Shown in pieces: positions 1 through 23,790 of a stretch of DNA of 64,000 bases. Positions within the stretch are counted from its first letter, which is position 1; each line of letters opens with the position of its first letter. The position numbers and the translations under genes were made by a program. This stretch comes from Vigna angularis. Lineage: Eukaryota; Streptophyta; Magnoliopsida; Fabales; Fabaceae. Under the pieces are notes generated by a model. The model was not told the DNA's origin. It searched no databases and was given only the letters and a program-made list of their open reading frames with translations. The stretch lies in the NCBI RefSeq assembly GCF_016808095.1, contig NC_068974.1:36576090-36640089 (forward strand), written 5' to 3'.

Positions 1-111
1 CATTTAGCATTCAAATCAGTTTTTTTTAAATTCATCAAACCATACTTATCAAATTGTTAACATATGCATTTTGTATAAAGCAAATTAATAGAGTGTGATA
101 GAAAGTCTTAC

Positions 112-1755
<1,644 letters not shown>

Positions 1756-1808
1756 GTTATTTTTCTTAGACGTTTGATGTTGTTTCTGTGAATGCTTCAA
1801 TCTCTCCT

Positions 1809-1818
1809 TATATATATA
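1809..1818 (-). promoter_or_regulatory. TATA box of the left GH1 copy
   Basis: A TATATATA run lies about 55 bp upstream of the minus-strand ATG at 1755, mirroring the same site at 16873-16882. The position fits a plant TATA box with a short 5' leader. Confidence 0.55.
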
Positions 1819-2738
1819 TGAAGGAATACCAGCTACCTACCACCTTCGTGCTTTGACCAGTTGATTTCATAATAATATATATAATATATACTATTTTTGA
1901 CTAAGAGGAGTGACTGAACTTGTACTTAGTTTGTTCCATAAAACTATTATTAAAGAACTCCTCCCACGTTTTTATTCTTTGCCCACTTTTCCGTTGAATA
2001 TCAAAATTGGCGGCTATATTTTATGCAGCAATTTGCTAACAGGATATAGCACAACTTTTACCAGGTTTTCTTCAGATTTCTCTGGTGAGAGACAAAATAG
2101 TATTTTTATATGGGGATGCCTTCCATGTTCTGAACAGGAAGTTCAAACTAAGAAAACAAACTACTCAATTAACCATATCTAATTTGTTGGCACAAAATTT
2201 TCATGTTCTTATGCTTATGCTTATGTTATTACTCCCAAAGTTTGTGTTCTTTTTTCTATTATTCACTTTTGGATTACATTATTTTAGTGTTATTTCTTTC
2301 CTCTGCAAACAAACACAGCTTGAATATACTAGAATTGTTTAATTAAAAGGTAAGCTGGACTAGGTTGGAGCACAGTCAATTGTGTTGGATGTGTGAATAA
2401 AGTGTGATGGTGGTAAGAGGAAGTCGATCTTTATTAACGGAAAACAATATAAATAGTTTAATGTTTTATCTATGTAATTACTTAGATTTTTTTATAATAT
2501 GTAAATTTTGTTGATGTTTCATGAAGAATAATTTTTATCATAGGTTTGATGTGGTTCATTATGATTTATTCCCTTTTCTGAAGGTAGGAGAAAAGATAAA
2601 ACTAAAATAAAAAAAAGATGAAATTCTTTGAAATTCTTTATTTATTAGTAAAAATGAAAGTTTGAAACTCATATTAATAATTTATTTTTTTCTTTTAGTT
2701 AACTTCAAGATAATAGAACAAAAAAAGAATTGACTACT

Positions 2739-2774
2739 GAGCCGTATGAGTCAGGAAATTCTCAAGTACGGTTC
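2739..2774 (+). other. Group II intron domain V (ycf3 intron 2 relic)
   Basis: The hairpin begins GAGCCGTATGAG and closes with the complementary GTACGGTTC. This is the domain V form of plastid group II introns. It lies just before ycf3 exon 3, as expected for the 3' end of ycf3 intron 2. The 170 bp before it (2568-2738) is AT-rich and most likely the rest of the truncated intron. Confidence 0.75.
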
Positions 2775-2805
2775 TAAGGAAAGGAATTGATTCACCTATT
2801 TCGAC

Positions 2806-2958
2806 CGAGGAGAACAGGCCATTCGACAGGGAGACTCAGAAGTTGCGGAGTCTTGGTTTAATCAAGCCGCTGAATATTGGAAACAAGCTATAGCTCTTAC
2901 CCCCGGTAATTATATTGCAGCACATAATTGGTTGAAGATCACAGGGCGTTTTGAATAA
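2806..2958 (+). pseudogene. ycf3: ycf3 exon 3 fragment (photosystem I assembly factor)
   Basis: The 153-bp open segment encodes [10 protein letters not shown] ... L-K-I-T-G-R-F-E and ends at a TAA. This is the C-terminal part of Ycf3, a tetratricopeptide protein that assembles photosystem I in thylakoids. It follows the intron 3' end ...TTCGAC, and its length equals that usual for ycf3 exon 3. Exons 1 and 2 are missing because the insertion starts inside intron 2. The remaining reading frame is undamaged but cannot make protein by itself. Confidence 0.88.
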
Positions 2959-5950
<2,992 letters not shown>

Positions 5951-5957
5951 TAGCTAG

Positions 5958-6634
<677 letters not shown>

Positions 6635-6852
6635 ATGTGTTTCACATATATATCTATTCCAAAACTAGCTATATCTATTACAAAACTAGTCCCTTGTCAT
6701 TATGATAGATAAGAAAATTATGATAGATAGGAAATTGATGAAAATACAAATTCCAATTTAGTTGGGAAATAATAAATCGAATAAAACACATAAATAAGGA
6801 CTTAAAGATAGAGAGGATATAGGAAAAAAATTAGAAAATGAAACAGGCTTTT
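6635..6852 (-). other. Plastid trnL-trnF spacer fragment after a NUPT junction
   Basis: The sequence next to the trnL 3' exon (about 6780-6852, on the minus strand) reads as the start of the trnL-trnF spacer. trnF itself is absent. The junction with psaB lies near 6634. No coding sequence. Confidence 0.6.
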
Positions 6853-7442
6853 TGGGGATAGAGGGACTTGAACCCTCATGATTTCTTAAGTCGACGGATT
6901 TTCCTCTTACTTTCAATTTCATTGTTGTCGGTATTGACATGTAGAATAGGACTCTATCTTTATTCTCATCTGATTTATCAGTTCTTCAAGGGTTTTATCC
7001 GATTATGATGAAGTGAATAATTTCATCAATAAATATTCCATCGTTTCTTCAACTTCGAATTGATTTGATTCACATTTTTCATTTGTGAATATTTTTATCA
7101 CAAATCGATCTTCATTAATAAAATAAAGAAAAAGTAACAAATTGAAAGAGTATTTCAGTGATCCATTCCTGTAATTTTGGTGAAAGGATTCTTTTACTAA
7201 TGCAATAAAAAAAGTCGTCAATTTCGTTTGTTAGAACAGCTTCCATAGAGTCTCTGCACCTATCCCTTTTTTATTATAACTTTCTGAATTTTTCTTTGTT
7301 TTCAGAAAAAAGGATTTGGCTCAGGATTGCCCATTGTGAATTCCAGGGTTTCTCTGAATTTGAAAATTATTACTTGGTAAGTTTCCATACCAAAACTCAA
7401 TCCAATTAAGTCCGTAGCGTCTACCAATTTCGCCATATCCCC
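6853..7442 (-). tRNA. trnL-UAA: trnL-UAA with group I intron (plastid-derived)
   Basis: Minus strand. The 5' exon is complement 7408-7442 (35 nt, starting GGGGATATGGCGAAATTGG) and the 3' exon is complement 6853-6902 (50 nt, ending ...CTCTATCCCCA). The intron of about 505 bp (6903-7407) splits the UAA anticodon loop, as for the plastid trnL group I intron. The T-arm sequence GGTTCAAGTCC is intact. A G-to-A type change in the 3' exon (ATCATGAGG) is the only oddity noticed. It lies in the nucleus, so splicing and use are not expected. Confidence 0.93.
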
Positions 7443-8030
7443 ATCTTTTTTTTATATTTGAATCTGATTATAATAGAATGCTTTTTTTTTCATTTCTATT
7501 ATGAGAATTATGCGGGAACTTTTGAATTCATTAAATACATATTATTATATTAAATATTAAATTAAATATTAAAAACCCTTTTCTTTTCTCCAATTTTATA
7601 GATTTGATTTCATCTATATTGGATACCTTTATTTGTTTGAATCAGAACTAATTCTAATATCTATACATTAACAATTCAATATACACAGATATAGACCACA
7701 TATCTACTTATCTTCTATGTACCTCCTTATCTTATTTTTTCATACAATTTAGAATACTCGAATGGTCGATTCTTTTTTTTTTGTTTTTGCTTAAATAAAA
7801 AGAAAATAAACAATCCATTTATTCATATACAATTGATATAACTAAAACGAATCTAGTGGCTAGAAAAAACCATTCTTTTAATTTCATATAGAATTAGACA
7901 TTTACTTAGAAATATGGAATTCCTTAAGATTTACTAAAATATATCTATTTCCTAAAAAAAGTTTATTTTGTATATATCGTTATATTTATAGAAATATAGA
8001 TATAATACAAAATCGATCTACAAATTAGAA
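7443..8030. other. Plastid intergenic DNA with an unresolved junction (trnL side to trnK side)
   Basis: This AT-rich, gene-free stretch joins the upstream flank of trnL-UAA to the downstream flank of trnK-UUU, which are not neighbours in a chloroplast. A NUPT junction must lie here. The part next to trnK (from roughly 7750) is plausibly the trnK-psbA spacer, but psbA is absent. The exact breakpoint cannot be placed by eye. Confidence 0.55.
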
Positions 8031-8132
8031 TGAGTTGCCCGGGACTTGAACCCGGAACTAGTCGGATGAAGTAGATATTTTATTCTTTAATAAAATTCAA
8101 CAATAGAATAAAACAAGAAAAAATCCCTCCCC

Positions 8133-8166
8133 AAGCCGTGTTTGCAGTTTTCATTGCACACGGCTT
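8133..8166 (-). other. Group II intron domain V of trnK
   Basis: On the minus strand the hairpin AAGCCGTGTGCAATG...CACGGCTT is the catalytic domain V of the trnK intron. It lies about 70 nt before the 3' exon, as expected. Confidence 0.75.
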
Positions 8167-8414
8167 TCCCTATGTATACATCTAAACCTGAATTACTTGC
8201 CTAGCAAAAGACTCTAAGAAAGTGAAATAGAATATTCAATTTATTAACCCCGAATCTTGACTCTGACTACATGAGCATTTCAAAATCCTATAGATATAGA
8301 AGACTAAAAATAGAAGACTAAAAAAAATGATTTTTTTATCCTCATTTAAAAAAAAGAAGGAAGTTCGTTTTATCAATTTACACCGATTTAAAAAATATCA
8401 TAACCTATTTTAAC

Positions 8415-9929
8415 TTATAAATAATTGACGAAATCGTTTCTGAAAAGAATATCCAAATACCAAATCCGACCTAGATAAAACCTACGCAAAGTAAAAGAAG
8501 TTCTTGGAAAAATCAAAGAAAAAATATCTTCTTCTGTAAAAAATTCTTCCAATAATTTTTCTGAACTTAATTTTTTCAAATAAATGCGCACAGTACTTTT
8601 GTGCTTACGAGCCAAAGTTTTTATACAAGAAAACCGAAGTATATATTTTATTTGATAGAAACTCTTTTTTTTTGCAGATCCATTGTAATAATGAGAAAAA
8701 TTTCTGCATATGCGCAAAAACCGGTCAAGAATATCAAAATCAGATAAATTGGCCCAAACCGGCTTACTAATAGGATGACCCATTACATTACAAAATTTTG
8801 TGTTAGCCAATGATCTCATTAGAGGAATAATGGGAACTATTGTATCAAGTTTTTTTATAACAATTTGAATTAGAAATGAATTTTGCAACATTTGACTTCG
8901 TACTACTGAAAGATTTAGTGGAATACTTAAAAAATAGCCTAAAAAGTGAAATGAATACTGAGATAATTCGTTTATATAGATCGTTTCTAGTCCAGCCCAA
9001 ATATCAAAATGACATTGCCATAAATATATAAAATAGTATTTCCATTTATTTATCAAAAAAGGAGTATTCTTTAAAACCAGAATTGATTTTCCTTGATATC
9101 TAACATAATGGATGAAAGTATCCTTAAAGAAGAATAAAGTATATGAACAATTCTTAGTAGATACTTCTACAAGATGTTTTATTTTTTCATAGAAAAAAAT
9201 TCGCTCAAAAAAAACGCGAAAATGTTTTAACTGTAACTGAGAGGATTTGTTACGTAGAAAAAGAAAGATAGATTCATATTCCCACACATATAAATTATAT
9301 AGGAACAAGAAAATTCTTCGATTCCTTTTTGAAAAAAAAGTAAAAATCCATTTTTTTGGAGGAAAAAGACTATTCCAATTAGAATAGTAATAAAAAAACA
9401 ACCTTATTAAATGAAAGAAAGATACATCTTTTATCGAATATCGAAGGATTTGAACCAAGATTTCGAGATGGATAGGATAGGGTATTCGTATATCTGACTT
9501 ATGATTTAAATATATCAGTTTATCTTCGAAAAAGGGAAAAATCGAATGAATTGATTGCAAATTTGTATAAGATTTTACGATTTCTAATCCCCTTAAGGAA
9601 GAGCTAAATAATTGTAGAGAAAATAGAATCTCCACGACGATACCAAAACCTTCTAATATTATTTGAGAATAAAAATGATAGTTATAACCCACAAAAGTAT
9701 TTTTTTTAGAATCGTTAACAAAAAGAATGAAATGAGTCTGTTGATACATTCGAGTACTTAAACGTTTTACAATTAGTAAACTAAAATTATTGTTATAATC
9801 TACATTTTCTAGAAAAAAGGACTCATGACGATAAGCTAGTCCATAAATAGATTCCCGAAAAAAAAGTGGGTATAGGATGTCCTGGTATCGAGATCTATGG
9901 AGTTCTAAATATGCTTTATATTGCTCCAT
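8415..9929 (-). CDS. matK: matK, maturase K (intact plastid-derived copy)
   Basis: Uninterrupted 504-codon frame starting [11 protein letters not shown] and ending ...R-N-D-F-V-N-Y-L, the usual length for legume MatK. Maturase K helps splice plastid group II introns. The C-terminal domain X motif [15 protein letters not shown] is present. It lies inside the trnK intron, as in chloroplasts. The frame has no stop or frameshift although it sits in nuclear DNA, in contrast to psaA and psaB. It is expected to be a silent NUPT copy, and it could confound barcode sequencing. Confidence 0.95.
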   Translation of the reverse strand: MEQYKAYLELHRSRYQDILYPLFFRESIYGLAYRHESFFLENVDYNNNFSLLIVKRLSTRMYQQTHFILFVNDSKKNTFVGYNYHFYSQIILEGFGIVVEILFSLQLFSSSLRGLEIVKSYTNLQSIHSIFPFFEDKLIYLNHKSDIRIPYPIHLEILVQILRYSIKDVSFFHLIRLFFYYYSNWNSLFPPKKWIFTFFSKRNRRIFLFLYNLYVWEYESIFLFLRNKSSQLQLKHFRVFFERIFFYEKIKHLVEVSTKNCSYTLFFFKDTFIHYVRYQGKSILVLKNTPFLINKWKYYFIYLWQCHFDIWAGLETIYINELSQYSFHFLGYFLSIPLNLSVVRSQMLQNSFLIQIVIKKLDTIVPIIPLMRSLANTKFCNVMGHPISKPVWANLSDFDILDRFLRICRNFSHYYNGSAKKKSFYQIKYILRFSCIKTLARKHKSTVRIYLKKLSSEKLLEEFFTEEDIFSLIFPRTSFTLRRFYLGRIWYLDILFRNDFVNYL

Positions 9930-10680
9930 TAAAAAAGTCTATTTGGTCAAACAAAGAATCAGAGATTCATTGGATTATCAAATGATACATAGTGCGATAT
10001 GGTCAAAACAGAAAATTATAGGTATAAAAATATACCTAGAAAACAAGTAAAACCCATTCACGGACTCTCTCTAATCGATTTTTCGCCTAATTTTTGTTCT
10101 AGGATAACGAGCTAATTAAGAATCCTTTATTTTTTTTTTACCTAATCGCTCTTTTGATTTTGGAAAAAATATCTTTATCAATATACTCTTTCTTTTACAC
10201 ATTTATCGCTACCCCAAAATACCAAAAGATAATGGAAAATAGCTATATAGTTAGCACTCATAAAAAAATAACCCATTCACCAGAAAAGCTTTTCCCACAT
10301 CAAGCACTAACCTATTTTTAACGTACAATTAGATGGGGTAATGATCAAAATAAAAAATAAACGAAAGCTCGATGCTTTTGGTTTTCCTATTAGAATTAGA
10401 ACCACCAAGTTCTATCCCTTTATTAATCAAACCCAACTGAATTTTTTTTTTTACGAGCCAAAAATTCAAACAAAAATTTGAGCTGGATCCTATAAGAATG
10501 AAATATTTTTAGAATTCTTCATTGATACGACATGCTACTTTTTCCAGTCATTCCTTTCTGGATCAGTCGTGGTTTTACAAGCTCTACCGATAGTATCGAC
10601 GAATCGATTGCTTCATAGAAATGTGTAAAAAAAAGAGTCGCTCTTAAAAGCCGAGTACTCTACCATTGAGTTAGCAACCC

Positions 10681-11460
10681 CACTACAATTTAAAAAATAA
10701 GGTGGATGTTTATACCCAATCGCAATAAAAAAAAATAAAATTACAAAATTGAATTGTCTAAAAAACTAAAAAAAGATATACCACCTATTGAAATACTATG
10801 TTATAGTTATCCATTATTATTATATATATAAGACTATATATATTCGTATATATAGATCTATGATTTTCGTATATATATATTCGTGTTTACCTTTCAATTC
10901 ACTTACTTATTAATTCAAAAAGTTTTTCTTGTTTGTATCGCAGAAAGAAAACCAATGAACCTACCATTTGATGAAGTAATAACGCCTATTTAAAGTAAGT
11001 AAGGTGATCAATTTATTCACGATCGGATTATATTTATTTGATACAGTGTTGTCAATATTAGTATTGAAAAAAAATACAATCGAATTAATAAGATTGAAAA
11101 TCTTATTAATTCGATTACGATTATTAGTATTATGTTAGAATTACTTATAAGAAAAATTATTTCAATATAAATATATCTATTTTCTAAAATGATATTCTAA
11201 TCTAAAAAAACGTATCAAATTATAAAAATATATAAATCAATAGGAAAATAAAAATTGAATATAGATTCATTTAATGTAGAATAAATTTCATATAGAAATG
11301 GAGCAACCTCCCTATTATGTGAAATTCACATCGAAAAAGGCAATAGCCAGTTTCCCTTATAAATTGTAATCACTTTTTTCGTAAAATATCGTCTACTTAC
11401 TATGCTTCTATTCCAATACGAAAGATAGAAATCTATTGAATAATTAAGTATCTTTGTATT
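10681..11460. other. Plastid trnK-rbcL spacer
   Basis: No gene. The AT-rich spacer between the trnK 5' end and the rbcL 3' end contains short (TA) tracts and a small direct-inverted AT repeat near 11050-11110. The adjacency of trnK and rbcL is the legume 50-kb inversion endpoint. Confidence 0.65.
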
Positions 11461-11495
11461 CGGCTCAATCCTTCTTTTAGGAAAAGATTGTGCCG
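11461..11495 (-). terminator. rbcL 3' stem-loop
   Basis: CGGCTCAATC at 11461-11470 pairs with GATTGTGCCG at 11486-11495 with one mismatch, just downstream of the rbcL stop. This is the usual plastid rbcL 3' inverted repeat that stabilises and ends the mRNA. Confidence 0.7.
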
Positions 11496-11508
11496 AGTTT
11501 AATTGCAA

Positions 11509-12963
<1,455 letters not shown>

Positions 12964-13117
12964 TTAAGAATTCTTGAAACAATAAGGTCTACTCGATATG
13001 ACTTAGGAGTTAATGAAATCTTTTACAAAAACCAACTAATATTATCAATTAATCCCAAAGGTTCGTTATGTTATTATTAAATTAAACGATGGTATTTGAT
13101 TTGTCAAATACATCATT

Positions 13118-13147
13118 ATTGTATACTCTTTTCTATGTATGGCGCAA
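13118..13147 (-). promoter_or_regulatory. Plastid rbcL promoter (-35/-10)
   Basis: On the minus strand TTGCGC (13142-13147) and TACAAT (13118-13123) are separated by 18 bp, about 180 bp upstream of rbcL. This matches the conserved bacterial-type rbcL promoter for the plastid-encoded polymerase. Confidence 0.8.
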
Positions 13148-13239
13148 CCCAATCTTTTTTTTCAATTTGAAATCTCTTATTTTTGAATTTTCAAATCGAA
13201 AGATCTAATCTAAATAATAATAAGAATTTATTCTGAATC

Positions 13240-13266
13240 TTGACAGTGATATATGTTGTCTATGTA
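13240..13266 (+). promoter_or_regulatory. Plastid atpB promoter candidate
   Basis: TTGACA at 13240-13245 is followed by TATGTA about 15 bp later, some 450 bp upstream of atpB. This resembles the main bacterial-type atpB promoter of other plants. The remaining rbcL-atpB spacer (12940-13717) shows no gene. Confidence 0.5.
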
Positions 13267-13684
13267 AATCCTAGATGTAAAAATAGGCAGCTTTCTCCCC
13301 GGAAAAGAAACAAAGAGGTAAAAAAAATAGGGAAAAAGAGGGTAAGTCTAAAAAATTGTCTACTGAGGAAATACGAAATCCAACGATAAAAAAAATGAAT
13401 TCTAAATTAAGGTACAGGTTCGAATTCCATACAGAATATAGATGATATTATCTAGAATGATAGAAAAAAAGAAAAGACTTTCGAAATATTTTATCCAATT
13501 GAAATTTTCAAAATAACTGCAGTAAGCTTAAGAATTCTATAATTGAATTTGAATAAGTAAGTAAACAATTAAAGAGGATTTATTGAATAGTACCAAAAAA
13601 ATGGAGTACTAACTTCCATTTCTTATTTCTTTTTGAATTAACCGATCAACTTGCTTTCTTATCGAACATTTCTTTTTGATTTAA

Positions 13685-15612
<1,928 letters not shown>

Positions 15613-15695
15613 CAAGTTGAAATTGATGCGTCCCAATATCCGAAAACAATAAAAAGAAAAAAGAAACAGTCAGAAGAAAAAAGTAAGTAGAAAAG

Positions 15696-15730
15696 CTTAT
15701 TAGATACCACACTCAAAGGTATCTAATAAG
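15696..15730 (+). terminator. atpE 3' stem-loop
   Basis: CTTATTAGATACC (15696-15708) pairs perfectly with GGTATCTAATAAG (15718-15730) around a 9-nt loop, about 85 bp past the atpE stop. It is a plastid 3' end stabiliser for the atpBE transcript. Confidence 0.75.
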
Positions 15731-15743
15731 TTATAACTACACC

Positions 15744-15744
<1 letters not shown>

Positions 15745-15774
<30 letters not shown>

Positions 15775-15817
15775 CCGCCGTATGAAAGCAATACTCTAAC
15801 CACTGAGTTAAGTAGGT
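15745..15817 (-). tRNA. trnM-CAU: trnM-CAU, elongator tRNA-Met (plastid-derived)
   Basis: 73-nt minus-strand tRNA beginning ACCTACTTAACTCAGTGG and ending ...CCAATAGTAGGTA. The acceptor stem pairs, the anticodon CAU sits in a CTTTCATACG context, and the T-loop is GGTTCAAATCC. It is next to atpE on the opposite strand, as in chloroplasts. Confidence 0.94.
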
Positions 15818-16123
15818 AATTTATGACTCCTCCTAAAAAAAAAAAAGAAGAGTACCCATCTATCAGATTAATTGATTATAAATGTAAAATTACTGATAAG
15901 CAATACCAACACCCGTTCAAGGGATTCGATCATGTAATATTCATCTTGACAAGCAATTATCTTCATACTATGATATGTTACTAATAAACTTTAGGAGACA
16001 ATAATATGTAACAAGAATTCTTGACATTCCTTGGGGACCAACTATATTGATATCCTAAAGTTTATTCATCATTTGTCACTAAATGAAAATTTATTAAAAA
16101 TAAAAAATAAAATAAAAGAATAC
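15818..16123 (+). other. Plastid trnM-trnV spacer end and right NUPT junction
   Basis: No gene. TTGACA at 15946-15951 and TATGAT at 15969-15974, with a 17-bp gap, form a good bacterial-type promoter pointing right, where trnV-UAC would follow in a chloroplast. trnV is absent. The last 40 bp (about 16084-16123) are A-rich and may be filler. Nuclear sequence begins at 16124. Confidence 0.5.
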
Positions 16124-19751
<3,628 letters not shown>

Positions 19752-20040
19752 TACAACCAAAATTCATTCATTCAATTATTACATTTTCTTTGTAACTAAT
19801 TAATTCATATTCTTTTATTCTAAAGTTCATAGGTCTCAAAAATAGAGATTTTCTTCTCATTCTTTCATTATTCTTTCATTGTAATTAAAATCCTATATAT
19901 ATTGTATTGGACTTCGGTCGATGAAAAAAGATACAGATATGTTGTAGATCTGTTGACACTGGTGTTACAGTCAAAAATGAAAAAGACATTGTTATTATAA
20001 TAAAGTTTTCATTTTCCATATCCATCATCTATATACAAGA

Positions 20041-20042
<2 letters not shown>
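19752..20042 (+). other. 3' flank of gene A
   Basis: AT-rich 3' flank with an AATAAAG candidate polyadenylation signal near 20000, in ...TATTATAATAAAG. No other gene is seen. Confidence 0.45.

Positions 20043-20124
<82 letters not shown>
20043..20124. repeat. (TA)n microsatellite
   Basis: About 80 bp of uninterrupted TA dinucleotides downstream of gene A. Confidence 0.95.
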
Positions 20125-20127
<3 letters not shown>

Positions 20128-22514
20128 AACAAAGTTTACCGTTAATTGTTTTCGTCTATTTGCCTTAAAATTTTAGTTTATTAATTTCACTAAAAATCTC
20201 TTTTCTTTCCCACAATAATTAATAGATAATTTATTAAAAAATTCACTTGAAATATATATAAATATTTTTTTAATGTGAATTAACAACATGATAGTTTGAA
20301 TTATAATTTATAAATAAATTATTATATTTGATATCGATTTGAAATTTTGAATGTTGGATTAAAATAGTTAACGAATTTGAAAATTTGTGCATGTGTGCAT
20401 GGTGTAGGTAACTTTAGTTAGTTTTAGTAGTGTGTATTTGATTAGATTCTTTGATCCACCTTATGCATAGTTTTTGTTTAAGTTATGCTTATAGGATAGA
20501 ACGGAACTATAGAATAGTATTCTTATTAACGTAGAAATGAGTGTCCGTAATGTGGAGGATAAGATGAAATTTTCATCTGGCTAACAAAAAAAAAAACGAC
20601 AATGGTATACATTTCAAGAATTGGTTGAGAGAAAAGAAAACGATATAAAAAAAACCCTAAACCTAAATTTTCATTTGGCTAATGATAAAAAAGCCACAAC
20701 ATGGGGGTATTTCTTGTGTTGTAGGGATGTTTTTTGTGTCTAGGTGTAAATTTGGAGGAATGATATATGTTTTTTGCCACAAGGTGTTTCTATTTTCTTC
20801 TTCTTTATCTTGCACCAATACTTTGTACATGTAAATATCATATATAAGATTTTTTTTCTGTCTTCTTCTCTTTCTTCTCTTCTTTTTGTTTTGCCTTCTG
20901 GTTTCTTTGTGGTGGTCAAAAATCTTATTTTGAAGTGTTCTATCATGCATCTCTCGAATGAACAAAGTTGATGAGAATATTTGAAATCCTCAAATTTATT
21001 AAAACTTAATTAAGCTAAACAACATATATAAATACTTATTGTAAACATCCTCAATTTATTTTATAATATAATGTAGAATAATGTTGACTTGAATGAGTGA
21101 CTAAACTTTGTTCTCATTTATTTAAGCTATTTAACAATCTATTGAGCTACACGCTCAAGGATGGAAAATTAAAAAAAAAAGTGACTAAACTTTGTGATAA
21201 CCAAGTTTAATTATTATATTATTGTTAACTTTTTCCACGTTTTAGTCTTTGAACCTTTTCCCGGTGAATTTGAATATCAGCAATGGTGGCATAGTTCAAC
21301 ATATGTAAGAAAGAAAATAAAACTTTTAGCATAGTAATCGTATTGTCTTAATTTGAATGGTCAAAAAGACCACGCATATTTTGAAAAAGGGGAATGTCTT
21401 TAGTCATTTCCGCAGGAAGTTACATGGAAAAGGCAAAGTGCGGGTGAAACGTTTTCTTTACGGAACTTTGAACCCGCATTTTAAAATACTAAAATTTTCT
21501 CTTCCAATATATGAATTATTTCTCGGAGAAAAGTGTTTACGTATATGTTTTTATTAGTAATTTTGTATGAAATATTTTTAAATGTTATAAAGTTGAAAAA
21601 TATCTTTTTAAGAAATAAAATTACTTAAGTTAAAAGTGAACTGAAACAATCAAACCCAGGTTTAATATTTTTTTAACCAGTTAAGTTGAATAAATAAGTT
21701 ATGTTTAAATTTTTATGAGTTTTTTGAATCGAACTTTCAATAATTTGGCTCCTCTTGTTCATACCAGTACTTCTCAGTCGTGTTTCTGAAAAAGTTTAAT
21801 GTAAACTTTCATATACAACTAATTTATGTTACTGATTTATTACACCCACGGAAAATACCATGGGTATGGTTATCCATTTTTCAAAGGTGCTACTTTAAAT
21901 TATCTATGTTTAAACCATATTTTAGTGAGAAATAAGTATTTATGATTTTAAAATAAAAGTATTTAAATAGGTATATTTGTAATATCAATGTTAGTTTTCT
22001 TAATTGAAGATTTTTCATAGGTACATGTTACAACCATAACATCCAACAAGGGAAATCTTTTGCATCTGGAATTAATCCAATTTTAATAGTGAATATTAAT
22101 AGTTTGCATGAGTTAATTGTACTTTTAAATACTCATCAATATTGCCATTTCCATTAGTAGCAATTAAAGAATGTTCAAAAAAACCTTCTGAAGTGGATAA
22201 ACATTGTTGACATTCATGAATGTTGATAAACACAATTAGGGTTTGGGATGGAGAGGAATGAGTTAATGATTATGTCAACGGAATGATGGTAAGGTAGTGG
22301 TCTGGTAAGTGGCGGCCTCGTGCTGAGAAGTTGACGATTGCATATATTTGGTAGTCTCTGACTCAGTGGTTGATACTCTGACCAATTAACAGTAGATATA
22401 GGTGGTTGTCACAAATTGAATTATTTTATTAGTAGTAGGAATTATTCTTATTAAATAATTAAATATTGTTCTATTATTAATTTATATTCACATAAAAAAA
22501 TTGAACTCTCTCCG

Positions 22515-22518
<4 letters not shown>
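20125..22518. other. AT-rich intergenic DNA with a relic GH1 promoter
   Basis: No intact gene. Around 21178-21330 the sequence GTGACTAAACTTTGTG ... CCACGTTTTAGTCTTTGAACC ... GAATATCAGCAATGGTGGC resembles the 5' region of gene A as written in the left arm (1907-2015: GTGACTGAACTTGTAC ... CCACGTTTTTATTCTTTGCCC ... GAATATCAAAATTGGCGGC). It has the orientation expected upstream of a minus-strand gene, but no GH1 exon remains to its left. Small open frames in 20663-20971 are low-complexity T/C-rich sequence. Confidence 0.45.

Positions 22519-22587
<69 letters not shown>
22519..22587. repeat. (TA)n microsatellite
   Basis: About 69 bp of TA dinucleotides. Confidence 0.95.
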
Positions 22588-22591
<4 letters not shown>

Positions 22592-22719
22592 TGAATTTGG
22601 CACAATCCATGGTATTTGACTTGTGAGTAGGAATAAAAAAAAATTCACTTAAAAAAAACTCACATAAATAAAAATCCACAAACATCAAAACCACGATAAA
22701 ACAAGACTAACTATGGATA

Positions 22720-23790
22720 AATGAGACGATATTAGGTCAAGATAAATCAAACTAAGTCATATATATTGTTTACGTTGGATTCACGTAAAGCAAATATTAA
22801 TAGAATTTAAGTTGAGTCAGATGCACCTCATGTTAAGTAAAGTTGATTATAATTTAAGTTAAATTAGTCCAAACTAAAAAATCTGTTAAATTGATCGAGA
22901 TTGAAGGTTGAGCAAACTTGCACCAAAGATCAAGCTTAGTCAACCTAGTCAAAGATTAAGCAAAGTCGACCCAAACTAAATAGTCGAATTAAGTTGGTTC
23001 AAATTGAAAAATCAAGTCAAGTTAGCCTGGGATAAAGAATCACACCAAACATGACATATTGAAGGTTGAGCCGAGGCGAGTAGGGTAGAAGGTTGAGGCG
23101 AGTCAACCCAAATTGGTCTAAGCAGAATGACCTAGGTTGAAGGTGAAGTCAAGCCAATTAAGGTTAAAGGTCAAGCCAAGCTAGTTAGAACCGAAGGTTA
23201 AGGTGAGTAAATTTGGGCAAAGGTCAAGCCGAATCGACCCAAGACGAAGAATCGAGGCAAGTCATCCCAGACTAAAGATTAAAAACGATTTGATTCTTAC
23301 CAGGTTGGGCAGCCTAGACCAAAGGTTAAGTGAAGCTAGATCGGTTGAAGGTTGAGGTAAGTTAACTCAGGCTAAAGATTGATCCAAGGGGCCTAGGCCG
23401 AAGTTTAACCTAGGTCAACCTACGCTAAAAGATAAAGTCGAGTCATCTCGAATCAAAGGCGTCAACTTTAGGCATATGTTGACTCAACTCGATCTTCAGG
23501 GCTAGATCGACTCGACTGAACCTTCGGCCTCGGTTGAAGGTCGAGTCGAGTCTAACCAAGTCAAGCAACCTAAATCAAAGATTGAGTCGAGGTAGTTAGA
23601 ATTGAAGGTTGAGGCAAGTCCGTTCAGACTAAAGGTTGATCCAAGAGGTCTAAGCCAAAGTTAGACATGGGTCAGCTTAGACAAAAAGAAAAAAATGGGT
23701 TATCCTAGGTTAAAGGCTTTAACTTTTGACACGGGTTGATTCAAAACAACATTTGAATTGAATTAACTTGTCTCGACTTTCAACCTGAAT
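22720..23790. repeat. Degenerate short tandem repeat array
   Basis: About 1.1 kb built from diverged units of the kind GGTTGAGTCAAGTCAACC and CAGACTAAAGATTGAG, recurring every roughly 30-60 bp with many substitutions. GGTTGAGGCAAGT, AAAGATTGA and CTAAAGGTTGA variants occur throughout. It is not coding. It reads as an old satellite-like or minisatellite block, or the internal repeats of a decayed transposable element. Confidence 0.6.

Larger units (their letters stand above)
8031..10680 (-). tRNA. trnK-UUU: trnK-UUU with group II intron containing matK (plastid-derived)
   Basis: Minus strand. The 5' exon is complement 10644-10680 (37 nt, GGGTTGCTAACTCAATGG... ending in the UUU anticodon region). 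The 3' exon is complement 8031-8065 (35 nt, ending ...CGGGCAACTCA). The two exons fold as one 72-nt tRNA-Lys, with a G-U pair in the acceptor stem where many plants have G-C. The intron starts GAGCG after the 5' exon and holds matK at 8415-9929. Domain V is at 8133-8166. Confidence 0.93.

Noticed and set aside
1910..2342. Plus-strand open frames of 85-90 codons, mirrored at 16349-16781
   Set aside because: They fall in the promoter region of the GH1 gene and occur twice only because of the inverted repeat; no codon or domain evidence.
20663..20971. Lys/Arg-rich minus-strand frames of 68-100 codons
   Set aside because: They arise from a TCTTCTTCT-rich tract; no start context, homology or exon structure.
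22451..22648. Open frame rich in alternating Ile and Tyr; similar ones at 49179-49415 and 55844-56098
   Set aside because: Translation of (TA)n microsatellites.
22720..23790. CRISPR-like array
   Set aside because: Units are degenerate and irregular, there is no constant repeat with unique spacers, and the host is a plant nucleus.
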